Shown: piece by piece, positions 38,146-47,001 of the stretch | Layout of the letters: each line of letters starts with the position of its first letter | Numbering within the stretch: the first letter of the stretch is position 1 | Assembly: GCA_024235215.1 (NCBI GenBank) | Contig: JACKMU010000008.1 | Span: forward strand, 248,001-312,000 | Direction: 5' to 3' | DNA: 64,000 bases | DNA from: Chromatiaceae bacterium | GTDB lineage: Bacteria > Pseudomonadota > Gammaproteobacteria > Chromatiales > Chromatiaceae | Notes under the pieces: generated by a model | What the model was told of the DNA's origin: nothing | Seen by the model: the letters and a program-made list of their open reading frames with translations, nothing else | Database searches by the model: none | Translations under genes and position numbers: made by a program

Positions 38146-38154
38146 TGCTATGTT
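38146..38154 (+). promoter_or_regulatory. Extended -10 promoter of the HU-like gene
   Basis: TGC-TATGTT matches an extended -10 (TGn-TATnnT), with TTGTTG at 38124-38129 as a possible -35 at 19-bp spacing. It lies about 40 bp before the HU-like start codon. The surrounding DNA is AT-rich. Confidence 0.4.
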
Positions 38155-38190
38155 AGACGCGCAGAGTCCCAGCAAACCCAGGAGCGAACA

Positions 38191-38649
38191 ATGGCCGTGA
38201 CAAAAAAAGCCGTAACCCAAACCAGCGAAGAGAAGGTACCAGCCCCGAAGAGAGTTGCCGCGAAGAAAACGGCCACCGTTAAAAAGAGTGCAACCCCCAC
38301 AGTGAAAAAAGCGGCTGCCCCGGCGAAACAGAGTGCTATCATAACTCGGCAAACCAAGGCACAGATTCTTCAAGCGATCGCTGAAGAGACCAACCTGACA
38401 CGCAAACAGGTGGCCGATGTATTCCTCTCGATGGGCGGTCTGGTCAAGCGCCATATGCAGCGCCGCGGCTCCGGTGAGTTTTCCATACCCGAATCCGGAG
38501 TTAAAATCCGGCGCGTGAAGAAACCCGCCAGAAAAGCCCGTATGGGACGCAACCCGGCAACCGGTGAAGCGATCAAGATCGCTGCCAAACCAGCCTCGAC
38601 AGTCATCAAGGTCATCGCGTTGAAAGCTCTCAAAGACACTCTCAACTAG
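38191..38649 (+). CDS. HU-like DNA-binding protein with a Lys/Ala-rich N-terminal tail
   Basis: A 152-residue protein. Residues 1-55 form a low-complexity tail of K, A, P, T and V (AAKKTATVKKSATPTVKKAA) like eukaryotic linker-histone tails. The HU/IHF fold follows from about 58 (TRQTKAQILQAIAEETNLTRKQ), with the DNA-binding arm signature GRNPATGEAIKI. Histone-like tails on HU occur in several bacteria and alter DNA compaction or RNA binding. AGGAGCG lies just before the ATG at 38191. It is transcribed alone. Confidence 0.88.
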   Translation: MAVTKKAVTQTSEEKVPAPKRVAAKKTATVKKSATPTVKKAAAPAKQSAIITRQTKAQILQAIAEETNLTRKQVADVFLSMGGLVKRHMQRRGSGEFSIPESGVKIRRVKKPARKARMGRNPATGEAIKIAAKPASTVIKVIALKALKDTLN

Positions 38650-38748
38650 AAAGTTCTGAACCAAGCGGTGCTTTCCACGCCGCATGGATGAAGTGCTGTG
38701 ATTGCCAGAATGGCATCTTTAAGCGTCTTCATCAGCCGCTCAGGGATC

Positions 38749-38771
38749 GCCCGACAGCGCTGCTGTCGGGC
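38749..38771. repeat. Perfect 10-bp hairpin between convergent genes
   Basis: GCCCGACAGC and GCTGTCGGGC pair perfectly around a three-base loop. The site lies between the convergent HU-like and protease genes, where a two-way terminator is expected. However, no T run follows the hairpin on either strand (A5 follows on the plus strand), so Rho-independent termination would be weak. Confidence 0.55.
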
Positions 38772-38842
38772 AAAAATGAGTCTACCGCTCCGCCGCATGA
38801 AGATACCAAGTGCAACGAGATGGTGGTGGCGCATACCCGGGC

Positions 38843-39376
38843 TCAGTACTGCTTCAAGGTGAGTTGATTGCCGCGCTGGACCAACTCCAGCTGCTTGAGA
38901 AAACTCATTCCCAGCAGTACCTCCCCACTGGTCATACTGGGCAATATCGAAGCAGGTACGTTGGATAGCCGGATGGAACCGAGCCTTACATCGTCCAGTA
39001 GGGTGGTCCAGCTGCGTACGGTTCCGTTGGCCGTCTGGCTCAACCGGGGCTGTCCTTTGTTCAACCGCAGCCGATTGGCAAGCTGTTCCGACAACGCAAC
39101 ATCGGTCGCCCCGGTATCGACCAGAAAGGTAACCCGAAGACCGTTTATCTCCCCCCCGGCCAGATAATGACCCGTTGGATTCCGTTTGAGTCGCACCTCC
39201 CTGACGCCTGCACCATCTATCCCGCTCTCCGGAGTCCGGTTGGGATTTGCACGCCGTTCCAGATAAGAGTGGAAGCTCAATGTAAGCAGTGCGAGCAGTA
39301 CCAACCAAGCCGCGACAATCATGCCGCGGCCGAAGCGACTGGTCCCACCCTGGTCTGCCCCTGAACGGCCATCCAT
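38843..39376 (-). CDS. Retropepsin-like aspartic protease (TIGR02281 type)
   Basis: A 177-residue membrane-anchored protein. One N-terminal helix (MIVAAWLVLLALLTLSFHSYL) is followed by a retropepsin-like half-domain with the catalytic FLVDTGATDVALS and a closing VLLGMSFLKQLEL flap or psi-loop. Such proteins act as homodimers. Their substrates in proteobacteria are unknown. I chose the ATG at 39376 (seven codons inside the longest frame), with GGAGT upstream. Confidence 0.85.
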   Translation of the reverse strand: MDGRSGADQGGTSRFGRGMIVAAWLVLLALLTLSFHSYLERRANPNRTPESGIDGAGVREVRLKRNPTGHYLAGGEINGLRVTFLVDTGATDVALSEQLANRLRLNKGQPRLSQTANGTVRSWTTLLDDVRLGSIRLSNVPASILPSMTSGEVLLGMSFLKQLELVQRGNQLTLKQY

Positions 39377-39456
39377 CCTCACTAGACTCCACTGCACCCA
39401 ACCTTATGGAAGATGACAACCGCTCATCCTGGGGGTTCAGTAAAAATATCCCTCCG

Positions 39457-40080
39457 TCAGTAGCGAAAACCGCGCGGACGCATCATCCGCTCCCGCAGCA
39501 TCGTACGGAACTCTGCGCGGTAGTGCATTACCGCACTGCTGCCGTTGGCTGAGACGTCGAATATTTTCCAGCCTTCTTGAGCACGATAGAAGCGGAAGTC
39601 CAGCCTGGCTGGATAGGTCTGTGGATTGAGAATAGCCACTGAGACGGTCACTTCACTCGCCGACGCGCGGTTTACCGGCATTACCTGTACCTGTTGGCTG
39701 GCAAATCCGCTCAGCCGGGCAGCAAGTATCGTCAGAAAATCCTGCTTGATACGATTCTCCATCTCCTGCTGCTGCGCCTCTCCCATGCGCTGCCAGATTC
39801 TGTTGCCGGCAGCCCAGCGCGCCATGTAGGCAAAGTCGAAATAGGGTACGATCTCCCGCTCCAGAAACGCTTCCGCCTGAGCCGCACCCGGACCCCCTTC
39901 AGCGGCGGCGAATGCGATCAGTTTTTTCAATCCCTGCCGCAGGATCATCACCGGGCCGGGGGATTGTGCCTGGCGCGTGCCACCCAACGGAAGATCGCGC
40001 TCCGGAAAGTAGGGCTGCGCTTGTGCCAAACCACTGCAAAAAACGGTTACTAACATCACTGCCAAGAGTCTGCTGTTCAT
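39457..40080 (-). CDS. MlaC/Ttg2D-family exported phospholipid-binding protein
   Basis: A 207-residue protein with a signal peptide (LLAVMLVTVFCSGLAQA) and an MlaC fold: EREIVPYFDFAYMARWAAGNRIWQRM and RFYRAQEGWKIFDVSANGSSAVMHYR are family signatures. MlaC carries phospholipids between outer and inner membrane. No mlaFEDB genes are adjacent, so this may be an orphan paralogue. It is separated from the protease gene by 80 bp in the same direction and could share its transcript. Confidence 0.82.
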   Translation of the reverse strand: MNSRLLAVMLVTVFCSGLAQAQPYFPERDLPLGGTRQAQSPGPVMILRQGLKKLIAFAAAEGGPGAAQAEAFLEREIVPYFDFAYMARWAAGNRIWQRMGEAQQQEMENRIKQDFLTILAARLSGFASQQVQVMPVNRASASEVTVSVAILNPQTYPARLDFRFYRAQEGWKIFDVSANGSSAVMHYRAEFRTMLRERMMRPRGFRY

Positions 40081-40586
40081 ATTTCCTCCAGTAAGATCAT
40101 ATTGTCAGTTCCAGGGAAGCGCTGATGCCATCGGCGCTTCCTCCGCCATGTGTAGATACTGCTATTTCCGATCACCAAGTGCGATTGAAAACGAACCACA
40201 TAGAAGAACATACTTTTCGATTTGCACCTCACTGCAAAAATCAGCAACCTGCAATCACAGATCTGGCGGTCTCTCCAAGTGTCGCAGGAAACTCTGGTTT
40301 CTCCAGAGTCTGCCCAGTCAAGTCACCATCCAGCTTGCCAGTTCACTGGAAAATAGACAAGACGGGCTGGCAAAACATTCAGCAACTCTATGGCGACATT
40401 GGTAATTTCGATCAGCATATCTCTCCTTGTATATGGCAGGGGTAGGAGAAGAAGAGTATCTTACCGATTTCTAAAATTCGGCTCTTATGCCCTCGTTGCA
40501 ATTAACGCAATGACCCGTTCTTGAATACATCTTTCTCGGGTCGCCAGACACCACGAGAGAGCCCTTTCAGCGATGGAGGACTATCC
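40081..40586. other. Intergenic region upstream of the qmo operon
   Basis: No gene is supported. This 506-bp divergent spacer should contain the promoters of the MlaC-like gene and of qmoA. I could not assign promoter boxes with confidence. The short frames here lack domains and ribosome-binding sites. Confidence 0.45.
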
Positions 40587-41903
40587 ATGACGGAAGTAAT
40601 CGCAACCAATCAGACCATTCTGGTGGTTGGTGGTGGGATCAGCGGACTGACCGCTGCCCTTGAGGCCGCCGAGACCGGGAAACAGGTCGTGCTGGTGGAG
40701 AAGCGCCCCTTTGTTGGGGGGCGGGTTACCCAGTTGTACAAATATTTCCCCAAACTCTGCTTTCCCACCTGCGGTCTGGAGATCAACCAGCGACGCGCCA
40801 AGATGAATCCCAACCTCAAGATAATCACCATGGCCGAGGTGACCGATATCCAAGGCAGTGCCGGCGATTACACCGCAACCATCAAGATCTCCCCGCGCTA
40901 TATCAACGACAACTGCACCGCCTGTGGCGACTGCGGTAACGCGGTCGAGAGTGAGTTCGACAACGAGTTCAACTATGGCCTGGGAAGCATGAACCGGCGC
41001 AAGGGCGCCTACCTGCCGCACAGCATGGCACATCCGCTGCAGTACGTCATCGACCCGCGCATCATCGGTACCGCAGACGCCGAAAAAGCCAAGGCAGCCT
41101 GCAAAGCCAACGCCATCGACCTGGAGATGCAGGAGGAGACTGTCACATTCAAGGCCGGCGCAGTAGTTTGGGCTACCGGCTGGCGCCCTTATGACGCCAA
41201 CAAGATTCAGCCGTACGGCTATGACCGTTTCGCCAATGTGATCACCAACGTCGAGTTTGAGCGGATGGCAGATCCGAAGGGGCCGACCGGCGGCAGACTG
41301 GTGCGCCCGGCAGACGGTAAAGAGGCGAAGAACATCGCGTTCATCCAGTGCGCCGGTTCACGTGACCACAATCACCTCCTGCACTGCTCGCGCATCTGCT
41401 GTATGGCGACGCTGAAGCAGACCCACTTCGTGCAACAGGCCTGGGGCGATGAGGGTAAATCGACCATTTATTACATCGATATTCGCGCCATTGACCGGTT
41501 CGAGGATTTTTACCAGAAAGTGAAGGCGAACCCCAACGTCACCTTCATCAAATCAAAAGTCGCCTCCATCACTGAAAATCGGACTAACGGCAACCCGGTA
41601 CTACATGGAGTGGACGTCGAGAGCTATGACCGCGACGGCAAGGGATACCTGCGCTATGCGACGGAACACGACCTGGTGGTACTGGCAGTTGGAATGGAGC
41701 CAAGCATCGACAAGCAGAGTTTTCCGGTGGATATTCAGATCAACGAAGAGGGCTTTATCGAGCCCGCACGTAAAGACGGCGGAGTATTCGCAGCAGGCTG
41801 TGCATCCGACGCACTGGACGTGAACCGGGCAGTGCAGCAGGCAACAGGTGCCGCACTGCGTGCTATCCAGGTTGTCAACCGCGTTGCCGGAACGGAGGGC
41901 TAA
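40587..41903 (+). CDS. qmoA: Quinone-interacting membrane-bound oxidoreductase subunit QmoA (HdrA-like)
   Basis: A 438-residue soluble flavoprotein. A Rossmann FAD motif (ILVVGGGISGLTAALEAA, about 12-29) is followed by FPTCGLEINQRR and a small cysteine group CTACGDC at 110-116. GAVVWATGWRPYDANKI and FAAGCASDALDVNRAVQQATGAALRA are typical of HdrA/QmoA. In sulfate reducers Qmo passes quinol electrons to APS reductase; in sulfur oxidisers the flow is thought to be reversed. GGAGGA lies 6 bases before the ATG. First gene of a four-gene operon. Confidence 0.93.
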   Translation: MTEVIATNQTILVVGGGISGLTAALEAAETGKQVVLVEKRPFVGGRVTQLYKYFPKLCFPTCGLEINQRRAKMNPNLKIITMAEVTDIQGSAGDYTATIKISPRYINDNCTACGDCGNAVESEFDNEFNYGLGSMNRRKGAYLPHSMAHPLQYVIDPRIIGTADAEKAKAACKANAIDLEMQEETVTFKAGAVVWATGWRPYDANKIQPYGYDRFANVITNVEFERMADPKGPTGGRLVRPADGKEAKNIAFIQCAGSRDHNHLLHCSRICCMATLKQTHFVQQAWGDEGKSTIYYIDIRAIDRFEDFYQKVKANPNVTFIKSKVASITENRTNGNPVLHGVDVESYDRDGKGYLRYATEHDLVVLAVGMEPSIDKQSFPVDIQINEEGFIEPARKDGGVFAAGCASDALDVNRAVQQATGAALRAIQVVNRVAGTEG

Positions 41904-41907
41904 TACA

Positions 41908-44154
41908 GTGGCAGAAGAGAAAAAATTTGCCGGTTACATCTGCACCGGTTGCGGCATCGGCGAACGCCTGGATACCGCGCAACTGGAGACCATCGCCAAA
42001 CGGGACGGCAAGATGCAGTCGTGCAAACAACATGAACTGCTGTGCAGCGCCACCGGCGTACAACTGATCCGCGATGACATCGAAGCGGGTGCCACCCATA
42101 TCATGATCGCGGCATGCTCCCGCCGGGCCAAAGTCGAAGCGTTCAATTTCCGCAATGTGGCGGTCTCGCGTGCCAACCTGAGAGAGGGGGTAATCTGGGT
42201 ACGCCCGGATAGTGCGGATAACCAGGAAACCACTCAGGATATGGCGAACGACTACCTGCGCATGGCCTGTGCCGAAGTCAGATTCATGACCCAGCCGTCA
42301 CCCTCGGGTGAGCAGGACCTGAACAAAGGGATCCTGGTCGTAGGTGGTGGGTTCACCGGCCTGACCGCAGCGTTGGAGATCGCCGCCGCCGGCTATTCGG
42401 TGCACATCGTCGAGAAGCGCGGCACGTTGGGGGGTCACGCCGCCAACTACTATAAATCGATACCCAGCCGCTCACCCTATACCGATCCGCAGGATACCGG
42501 CGTTGAGCAGTTGATTGCCGATGTCATGGCCGACGACCGCATTACCGTGCATCTGAACAGCACGATCACCAAAACACAGGGCGCCCCTGGACGTTTCAAC
42601 GTAGAGATCGCTACCGAGTCGGGCAGCAGCAGCCAGGAGACCTTCGGCGCCATCGTACAGGCGACCGGCTTCAATCTCTATGATCCCGGCGTGCTGGCAC
42701 GGTACAACTATGCCAACAGCCCGGATATCATCACCAATGAAGAGCTTGAGAAACTGGCGCTGGATGCCAGCGGGGGACCGATCAAACGCCCCTCCGATGG
42801 CAAGGTGGTGCAATCGGTTGCTTTCCTGCAGAACGTCGGCCAGAACTCTACCGCGAAGGACGAGCTCCCCTACCACTCAGGTATCGGCGACCTGGTTGCA
42901 ATCAAACAGGCGATGTACTTCAAGGAGCTGAACGGCAACTGCGACACGACAGTACTGTTCGACAATCTACGTACCCCCGGCGCCGCGGGTGAGGATTTCT
43001 ATCGCGCCGGTCAGGAGAAGATGATCACCTTCTCCAAGGGACGGGTGACCGAGGTGGTACCTGGCAGTGCGCTGCAGGTGAAGTTCAAAGACCTGATCCT
43101 CAACGACGACGCCACGATAAACTGCGACCTGGTCGTGTTGGACGTCGGCATGATGCCCAACACCGGACCCGACCCGTATGCACAGCTGGCAGTCGAAGAG
43201 GCGGAGGATGAGACGGAACGGGAGAAGGCCCGGGCCCTGCTGGCCAACGCACCGCCATCGATTCTCAATCTGGATTATCGGCAGGGCACCGATCTGCCGC
43301 ATCTGAAATACGGCTTTACCGACTCCCACTTCATCTGTTTTCCGTATGAGACAAGGCGTACCGGTATCTACGCCGCTGGACCACAACGCCGTCCGATGGA
43401 TATGCGCCAGGCTGCCGATGATGCTGCCGGCGCCGCAATGAAGGCGATTCAAGCAGCGGAGAACGCCGGTCGGGGTATGGCCGCGCACCCCCGCTCCGGG
43501 GACCTCTCCTTCCCGCGCTTCCGCAAGGAGGGATGCACCCAATGCAAACGCTGCACTGTGGAATGTCCATTCGGCGCCATCAACGAAGATGAAAAGCGTT
43601 ATCCGCTGTTCAACGAATCGCGCTGCCGCCGCTGCGGAACCTGTATGGGTGCCTGTCCGGTGCGCGTCATCTCGTTCGAAAATTACTCGATCGACACCGT
43701 GGGACAACAGATCAAGAATGTGGAGGTACCGGAAGAGTTTGAAGAGAAGCCACGCATTCTGGTACTGGCTTGCGAAAACGACGCCTATCCAGCACTCGAT
43801 CAGGCCGGTATGAGCGGCATCGAGCTCAATCCCTGGGCGCGGGTGATCCCGGTGCGCTGCCTGGGTTCGGTCAGCCTCTCCTGGGTCACCGACTCCCTCA
43901 ACAGCGGCTATGACGGCATCGTGCTGCTTGGCTGCTCCAAGGGTGAGGATTATCAATGTCACTTCGTGCGCGGCTCGGCGATGGCCCATGAGCGGATGAG
44001 CAAGGTGGGCGACACGCTCAAGACCCTCAATCTGGAGCCGGAGCGGGTACGTGTCTACGAGGTGGCGATCACGGATATCGAACGCGCACCCAAGCTGATC
44101 AACGATATGGCTGAAACCGTCAAGCAGATCGGTTTGAGCCCGTTCAAATTCTAG
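41908..44154 (+). CDS. qmoB: QmoB: HdrA/MvhD-like iron-sulfur flavoprotein
   Basis: A 748-residue protein. An N-terminal CTGCGIGERL region precedes an FAD domain (ILVVGGGFTGLTAALEIAAAG, near 150). Two [4Fe-4S] sites follow, CTQCKRCTVECP from C543 and CRRCGTCMGACP from C573, with an MvhD-like C-terminal domain after about 610 (LVLACENDAYPALD, LLGCSKGEDYQCHF). This domain order defines QmoB. Translation starts at GTG 41908, only 4 bases after the qmoA stop, with GGAGGG upstream; the longer frame overlaps qmoA and is not used. Confidence 0.93.
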   Translation: MAEEKKFAGYICTGCGIGERLDTAQLETIAKRDGKMQSCKQHELLCSATGVQLIRDDIEAGATHIMIAACSRRAKVEAFNFRNVAVSRANLREGVIWVRPDSADNQETTQDMANDYLRMACAEVRFMTQPSPSGEQDLNKGILVVGGGFTGLTAALEIAAAGYSVHIVEKRGTLGGHAANYYKSIPSRSPYTDPQDTGVEQLIADVMADDRITVHLNSTITKTQGAPGRFNVEIATESGSSSQETFGAIVQATGFNLYDPGVLARYNYANSPDIITNEELEKLALDASGGPIKRPSDGKVVQSVAFLQNVGQNSTAKDELPYHSGIGDLVAIKQAMYFKELNGNCDTTVLFDNLRTPGAAGEDFYRAGQEKMITFSKGRVTEVVPGSALQVKFKDLILNDDATINCDLVVLDVGMMPNTGPDPYAQLAVEEAEDETEREKARALLANAPPSILNLDYRQGTDLPHLKYGFTDSHFICFPYETRRTGIYAAGPQRRPMDMRQAADDAAGAAMKAIQAAENAGRGMAAHPRSGDLSFPRFRKEGCTQCKRCTVECPFGAINEDEKRYPLFNESRCRRCGTCMGACPVRVISFENYSIDTVGQQIKNVEVPEEFEEKPRILVLACENDAYPALDQAGMSGIELNPWARVIPVRCLGSVSLSWVTDSLNSGYDGIVLLGCSKGEDYQCHFVRGSAMAHERMSKVGDTLKTLNLEPERVRVYEVAITDIERAPKLINDMAETVKQIGLSPFKF

Positions 44155-44164
44155 GGGATCGACT

Positions 44165-44791
44165 ATGAGCGATTTGAATACCGCAATGATCGAGCAGTAT
44201 CGCAACAACTTCCTGAAAGAGGTTGAGGCGAACGTGGAAGAGGGTGAGTGGGTCAAGATGTGTATGCAGTGCGGCGTCTGCGCTGGCTCCTGCCCGCTCG
44301 GCAACGCCTGGGAGCACCCGCCCCAGGAGATCTTCATGATGATCCGGGCCGGGAAAAGGGAACAGGTGCTCGGCTCCGAATCGATGTGGATGTGCACCTC
44401 CTGCTACAACTGCATCGCGCGTTGCCCGCGGGGGTTGCCGATTACCCATATCATGCATGGTCTGGCACACTACGCGAAGCGTCTGGGTCTGGTGCCGAAA
44501 AATCAGCAGACCAGCAAATTCGCTCAACTGTTCTGGCAGAACCTGACCAAAAAAGGGCGCGTCAACGAGCTAAAACTCGGTATCAGCCTCTATTTCATGA
44601 ATGGTTTCAGCGAGGGCGTAAAGACCGCAATGGCCAATCAGAAACTGGGCCTGAATATGCTCAAGGCGAAGCGAATGAGCATTGCCGAAGCCTGGGGTGG
44701 CCATAAGGTCAAAGATCTGTCCGGATTCCAGAAAATGCTGCAGAAGGCGCAAGAACTGGAAGATGCCCGCATCGAAAAGAGAGAGAGTTGA
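44165..44791 (+). CDS. hdrC: HdrC-like iron-sulfur protein of the qmo operon
   Basis: A 208-residue soluble protein with two [4Fe-4S] motifs: C33, C36, C39, C43 (CMQCGVCAGSCP) and C77, C80, C83, C87 (CTSCYNCIARCP). It corresponds to the N-terminal part of QmoC, but the cytochrome-b-like membrane half of QmoC is missing and the chain ends in a charged helix. It starts 10 bases after qmoB and passes electrons to the next subunit, as HdrC does for HdrB. Confidence 0.9.
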   Translation: MSDLNTAMIEQYRNNFLKEVEANVEEGEWVKMCMQCGVCAGSCPLGNAWEHPPQEIFMMIRAGKREQVLGSESMWMCTSCYNCIARCPRGLPITHIMHGLAHYAKRLGLVPKNQQTSKFAQLFWQNLTKKGRVNELKLGISLYFMNGFSEGVKTAMANQKLGLNMLKAKRMSIAEAWGGHKVKDLSGFQKMLQKAQELEDARIEKRES

Positions 44792-44804
44792 GGAAACACC
44801 CACT

Positions 44805-45704
44805 ATGGCCAAGAAAGAGTACTCCTTCTACCCCGGATGTTCCTCACAGACAGGAGCATCCTCCTCCAACATGCAGAAGTCCGTGGAGACCATGTGCGAA
44901 GAGCTGGATATCCAGCTCAACCCTATCCCGGACTGGAACTGCTGCTCCGCATCGATTGGCTACGCCGGCGGCGGAGAGCTGCCACGGCTGGTTCTTTCGG
45001 CGCGCAACATCGCACTGTCGGAGCAGCACAATGCAGGCCAGGATATCGTCGCCACCTGTGCCGCCTGCTGGCTCTCGACGCGGGAGTCAAAAGAGCGCCT
45101 GGCAGCAGATGCCAATCTGTTGGCCGAAGCAAATAAGGCGCTGGCCGAAGCTGGCCTGAAACTGAAAAACGAGACTCCGGTCCGGCACATGGTCGAGGTG
45201 CTGATCGAGGATATCGGCTACGAAGCCATAGGCAACAAGGTGGTTCGCCCGTTGGAAGGAATCAAGATCGCCGGCTATGTCGGCTGTCAGACCAACCGTC
45301 CATTCGGCATTGCCGGAGAATCGTTCGAAAATCCGATGTATCTGGACAAGCTGGTGGAGACCCTGGGCGCCGATCCGATCAAAGGGTACGACAAGAAGGT
45401 GCAATGCTGCGGTGGCGCGCTCGCTTTTTCCGAGCCAGAGAAGTCACAGAACATGATCAAAGGGATTATCGAGTCGGCCTACGACAATGCCGCCGATTTG
45501 ATCGTTACCCCCTGCCCGGTGTGTCAGATGAACGTGGAGGTCTACCAGGACCAGATCAATGCACGCAACGGTACCAACTTCAGCATGCCTGTGGTTTACT
45601 ACAGTCAGCTGATGGATGTGGCTTTTGGCCGCTCTGCCAAGGATGCCGCGCTCGATCAGCAGGTAATCAAGGCCAAACCGCTGGAAGAGATCGCCAAAAA
45701 GTAG
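44805..45704 (+). CDS. hdrB: HdrB-like CCG-domain subunit of the qmo operon
   Basis: A 299-residue protein with two complete CCG domains: C12, C46-C47, C85, C88 and C161, C201-C202, C237, C240. In HdrB these hold two non-cubane [4Fe-4S] clusters that reduce heterodisulfides. The start ATG at 44805 follows TTGAGGAAAC, 13 bases after hdrC. Its presence instead of a membrane QmoC follows the qmoAB-hdrBC arrangement known from Gram-positive sulfate reducers. The thiol or disulfide partner here is unknown. Confidence 0.9.
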   Translation: MAKKEYSFYPGCSSQTGASSSNMQKSVETMCEELDIQLNPIPDWNCCSASIGYAGGGELPRLVLSARNIALSEQHNAGQDIVATCAACWLSTRESKERLAADANLLAEANKALAEAGLKLKNETPVRHMVEVLIEDIGYEAIGNKVVRPLEGIKIAGYVGCQTNRPFGIAGESFENPMYLDKLVETLGADPIKGYDKKVQCCGGALAFSEPEKSQNMIKGIIESAYDNAADLIVTPCPVCQMNVEVYQDQINARNGTNFSMPVVYYSQLMDVAFGRSAKDAALDQQVIKAKPLEEIAKK

Positions 45705-45729
45705 CGCATGCTGCAGATCGTTTGACGAG

Positions 45730-45756
45730 GCCCTCTTCGGAGGGCTTTTTCTTTTC
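45730..45756 (+). terminator. Rho-independent terminator of the qmo-hdr operon
   Basis: GCCCTC-TTCG-GAGGGC (45730-45745) is followed by TTTTTCTTTT. The UUCG tetraloop makes it very stable. It lies 26 bp after the hdrB stop and insulates the glucokinase gene. Confidence 0.95.
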
Positions 45757-45783
45757 CTCACCAGAACGGGAAGTACGGCAAGC

Positions 45784-46776
45784 GTGAACATACTGGCAGG
45801 TGACATCGGTGGCACCAAAACGCGCGTCGCGTTGTTGATCGGCCAAAACGACAAACTGGAGACGGTGCGGGAGGAGACCTACCCGAGCCGTGACTACGCC
45901 TCGCTCCATGCGATACTCCACGACTTTCTCACAGCGCCGGGTGAACCGCCCCAGGCAGCGGGTTTTGCGCTAGCCGGACCGGTCCAGGGTCGACGCTGCA
46001 GGGTCACCAACCTTCCCTGGATGATAGACGCAAACGAGCTGGAGCAGCGCTTCGCCATCCCCCGGGTCACTCTGCTGAACGATCTGGAAGCCACTGCCTG
46101 GGGAGTCGACGCCCTCGGCGCAGAAGATCTGCTGACACTGACCCCGGGAACGCCGGGGGCAAGTGGAAACCGCGCGGTTATCGCCGCCGGTACCGGCCTG
46201 GGGCAAGCCGGTCTGTTCTGGAATGGAGAGCGCCACATCCCTTTTGCCAGTGAGGGGGGGCATTGCGACTTCGCGCCGCGGAGCGAACTCGAAATCGCAC
46301 TGCTGCACCACCTACAGCCCGAGTTCGGCCAGGTCAGCTGGGAGCGCCTGGTCTCCGGTCCCGGTATCGTGCGGATATACCATTTTCTGTGCGAATACCG
46401 GAATTCGCCCCCATCCGAGGCGCTTGCATGCGAACTCTCCTCGAGGGATCCGGCTGCGGTGATAGCGGAAAAGGCTGGACAGCAGGCAGATGCGATCTGC
46501 GTCGAAACCATGGCGCTGTTCACCCGCCTCTATGGCGCCGAAGCGGGTAATCATGCATTGAAAATGATGGCCACCGGAGGAGTCTACATCGGCGGCGGTA
46601 TTGCACCAAAGATACTCCCCTGGCTGCAGACGCAAACGTTCCTCGAAGCTTTTCGCAGTAAAGGGCAGATGCGGGAACTGCTGGAGGGTATAGCGGTCAG
46701 GGTGATTCTCAACGACCGCGCCGCACTCTGGGGATCTGCCCGCTGCCTCCTCTCCAGAAGCAGTCCAGACAGCTGA
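45784..46776 (+). CDS. glk: Glucokinase
   Basis: A 330-residue ROK-unrelated bacterial glucokinase. ILAGDIGGTKTRVAL is the phosphate-1 motif, LLNDLEATAWG carries the catalytic Asp, and VIAAGTGLGQAGLFW the phosphate-2 region. ASEGGHCDFAPRSELE binds glucose. It phosphorylates free glucose with ATP. The start is GTG at 45784, preceded by GGGAAG. It lies just after the operon terminator and is probably transcribed alone. Confidence 0.92.
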   Translation: MNILAGDIGGTKTRVALLIGQNDKLETVREETYPSRDYASLHAILHDFLTAPGEPPQAAGFALAGPVQGRRCRVTNLPWMIDANELEQRFAIPRVTLLNDLEATAWGVDALGAEDLLTLTPGTPGASGNRAVIAAGTGLGQAGLFWNGERHIPFASEGGHCDFAPRSELEIALLHHLQPEFGQVSWERLVSGPGIVRIYHFLCEYRNSPPSEALACELSSRDPAAVIAEKAGQQADAICVETMALFTRLYGAEAGNHALKMMATGGVYIGGGIAPKILPWLQTQTFLEAFRSKGQMRELLEGIAVRVILNDRAALWGSARCLLSRSSPDS

Positions 46777-47001
46777 TCCCCTTCCTCCAGCGGTGCCTTG
46801 GCCCCGCCGGCCCGCCGGGTCTTTTCACCATTATCTGCTCGGACAGCGCCCAGAACTTCGCATTCGAGCCGCCCGGGGCACCGCCAGATCGTCTCGCTGT
46901 CCCAGTGCAGCGCGGCAGATCGGGTTGTCGTTCTCCGCGCAGATTCAGTTACACTCTATATGAGCTACTTTCTGCTCGAAACATCTTTCCCGGAGTCAAT
47001 A

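Noticed and set aside
42967..44397. A 476-codon open frame antisense to qmoB and hdrC
   Set aside because: Its sequence mirrors strong codon bias of the real genes, has no recognisable domain, and covers motifs that are clearly encoded on the other strand.
46777..46830. GC-rich repeats after glk as a terminator
   Set aside because: CCGG segments can pair in several ways, but no single stable stem is followed by a clean T run.
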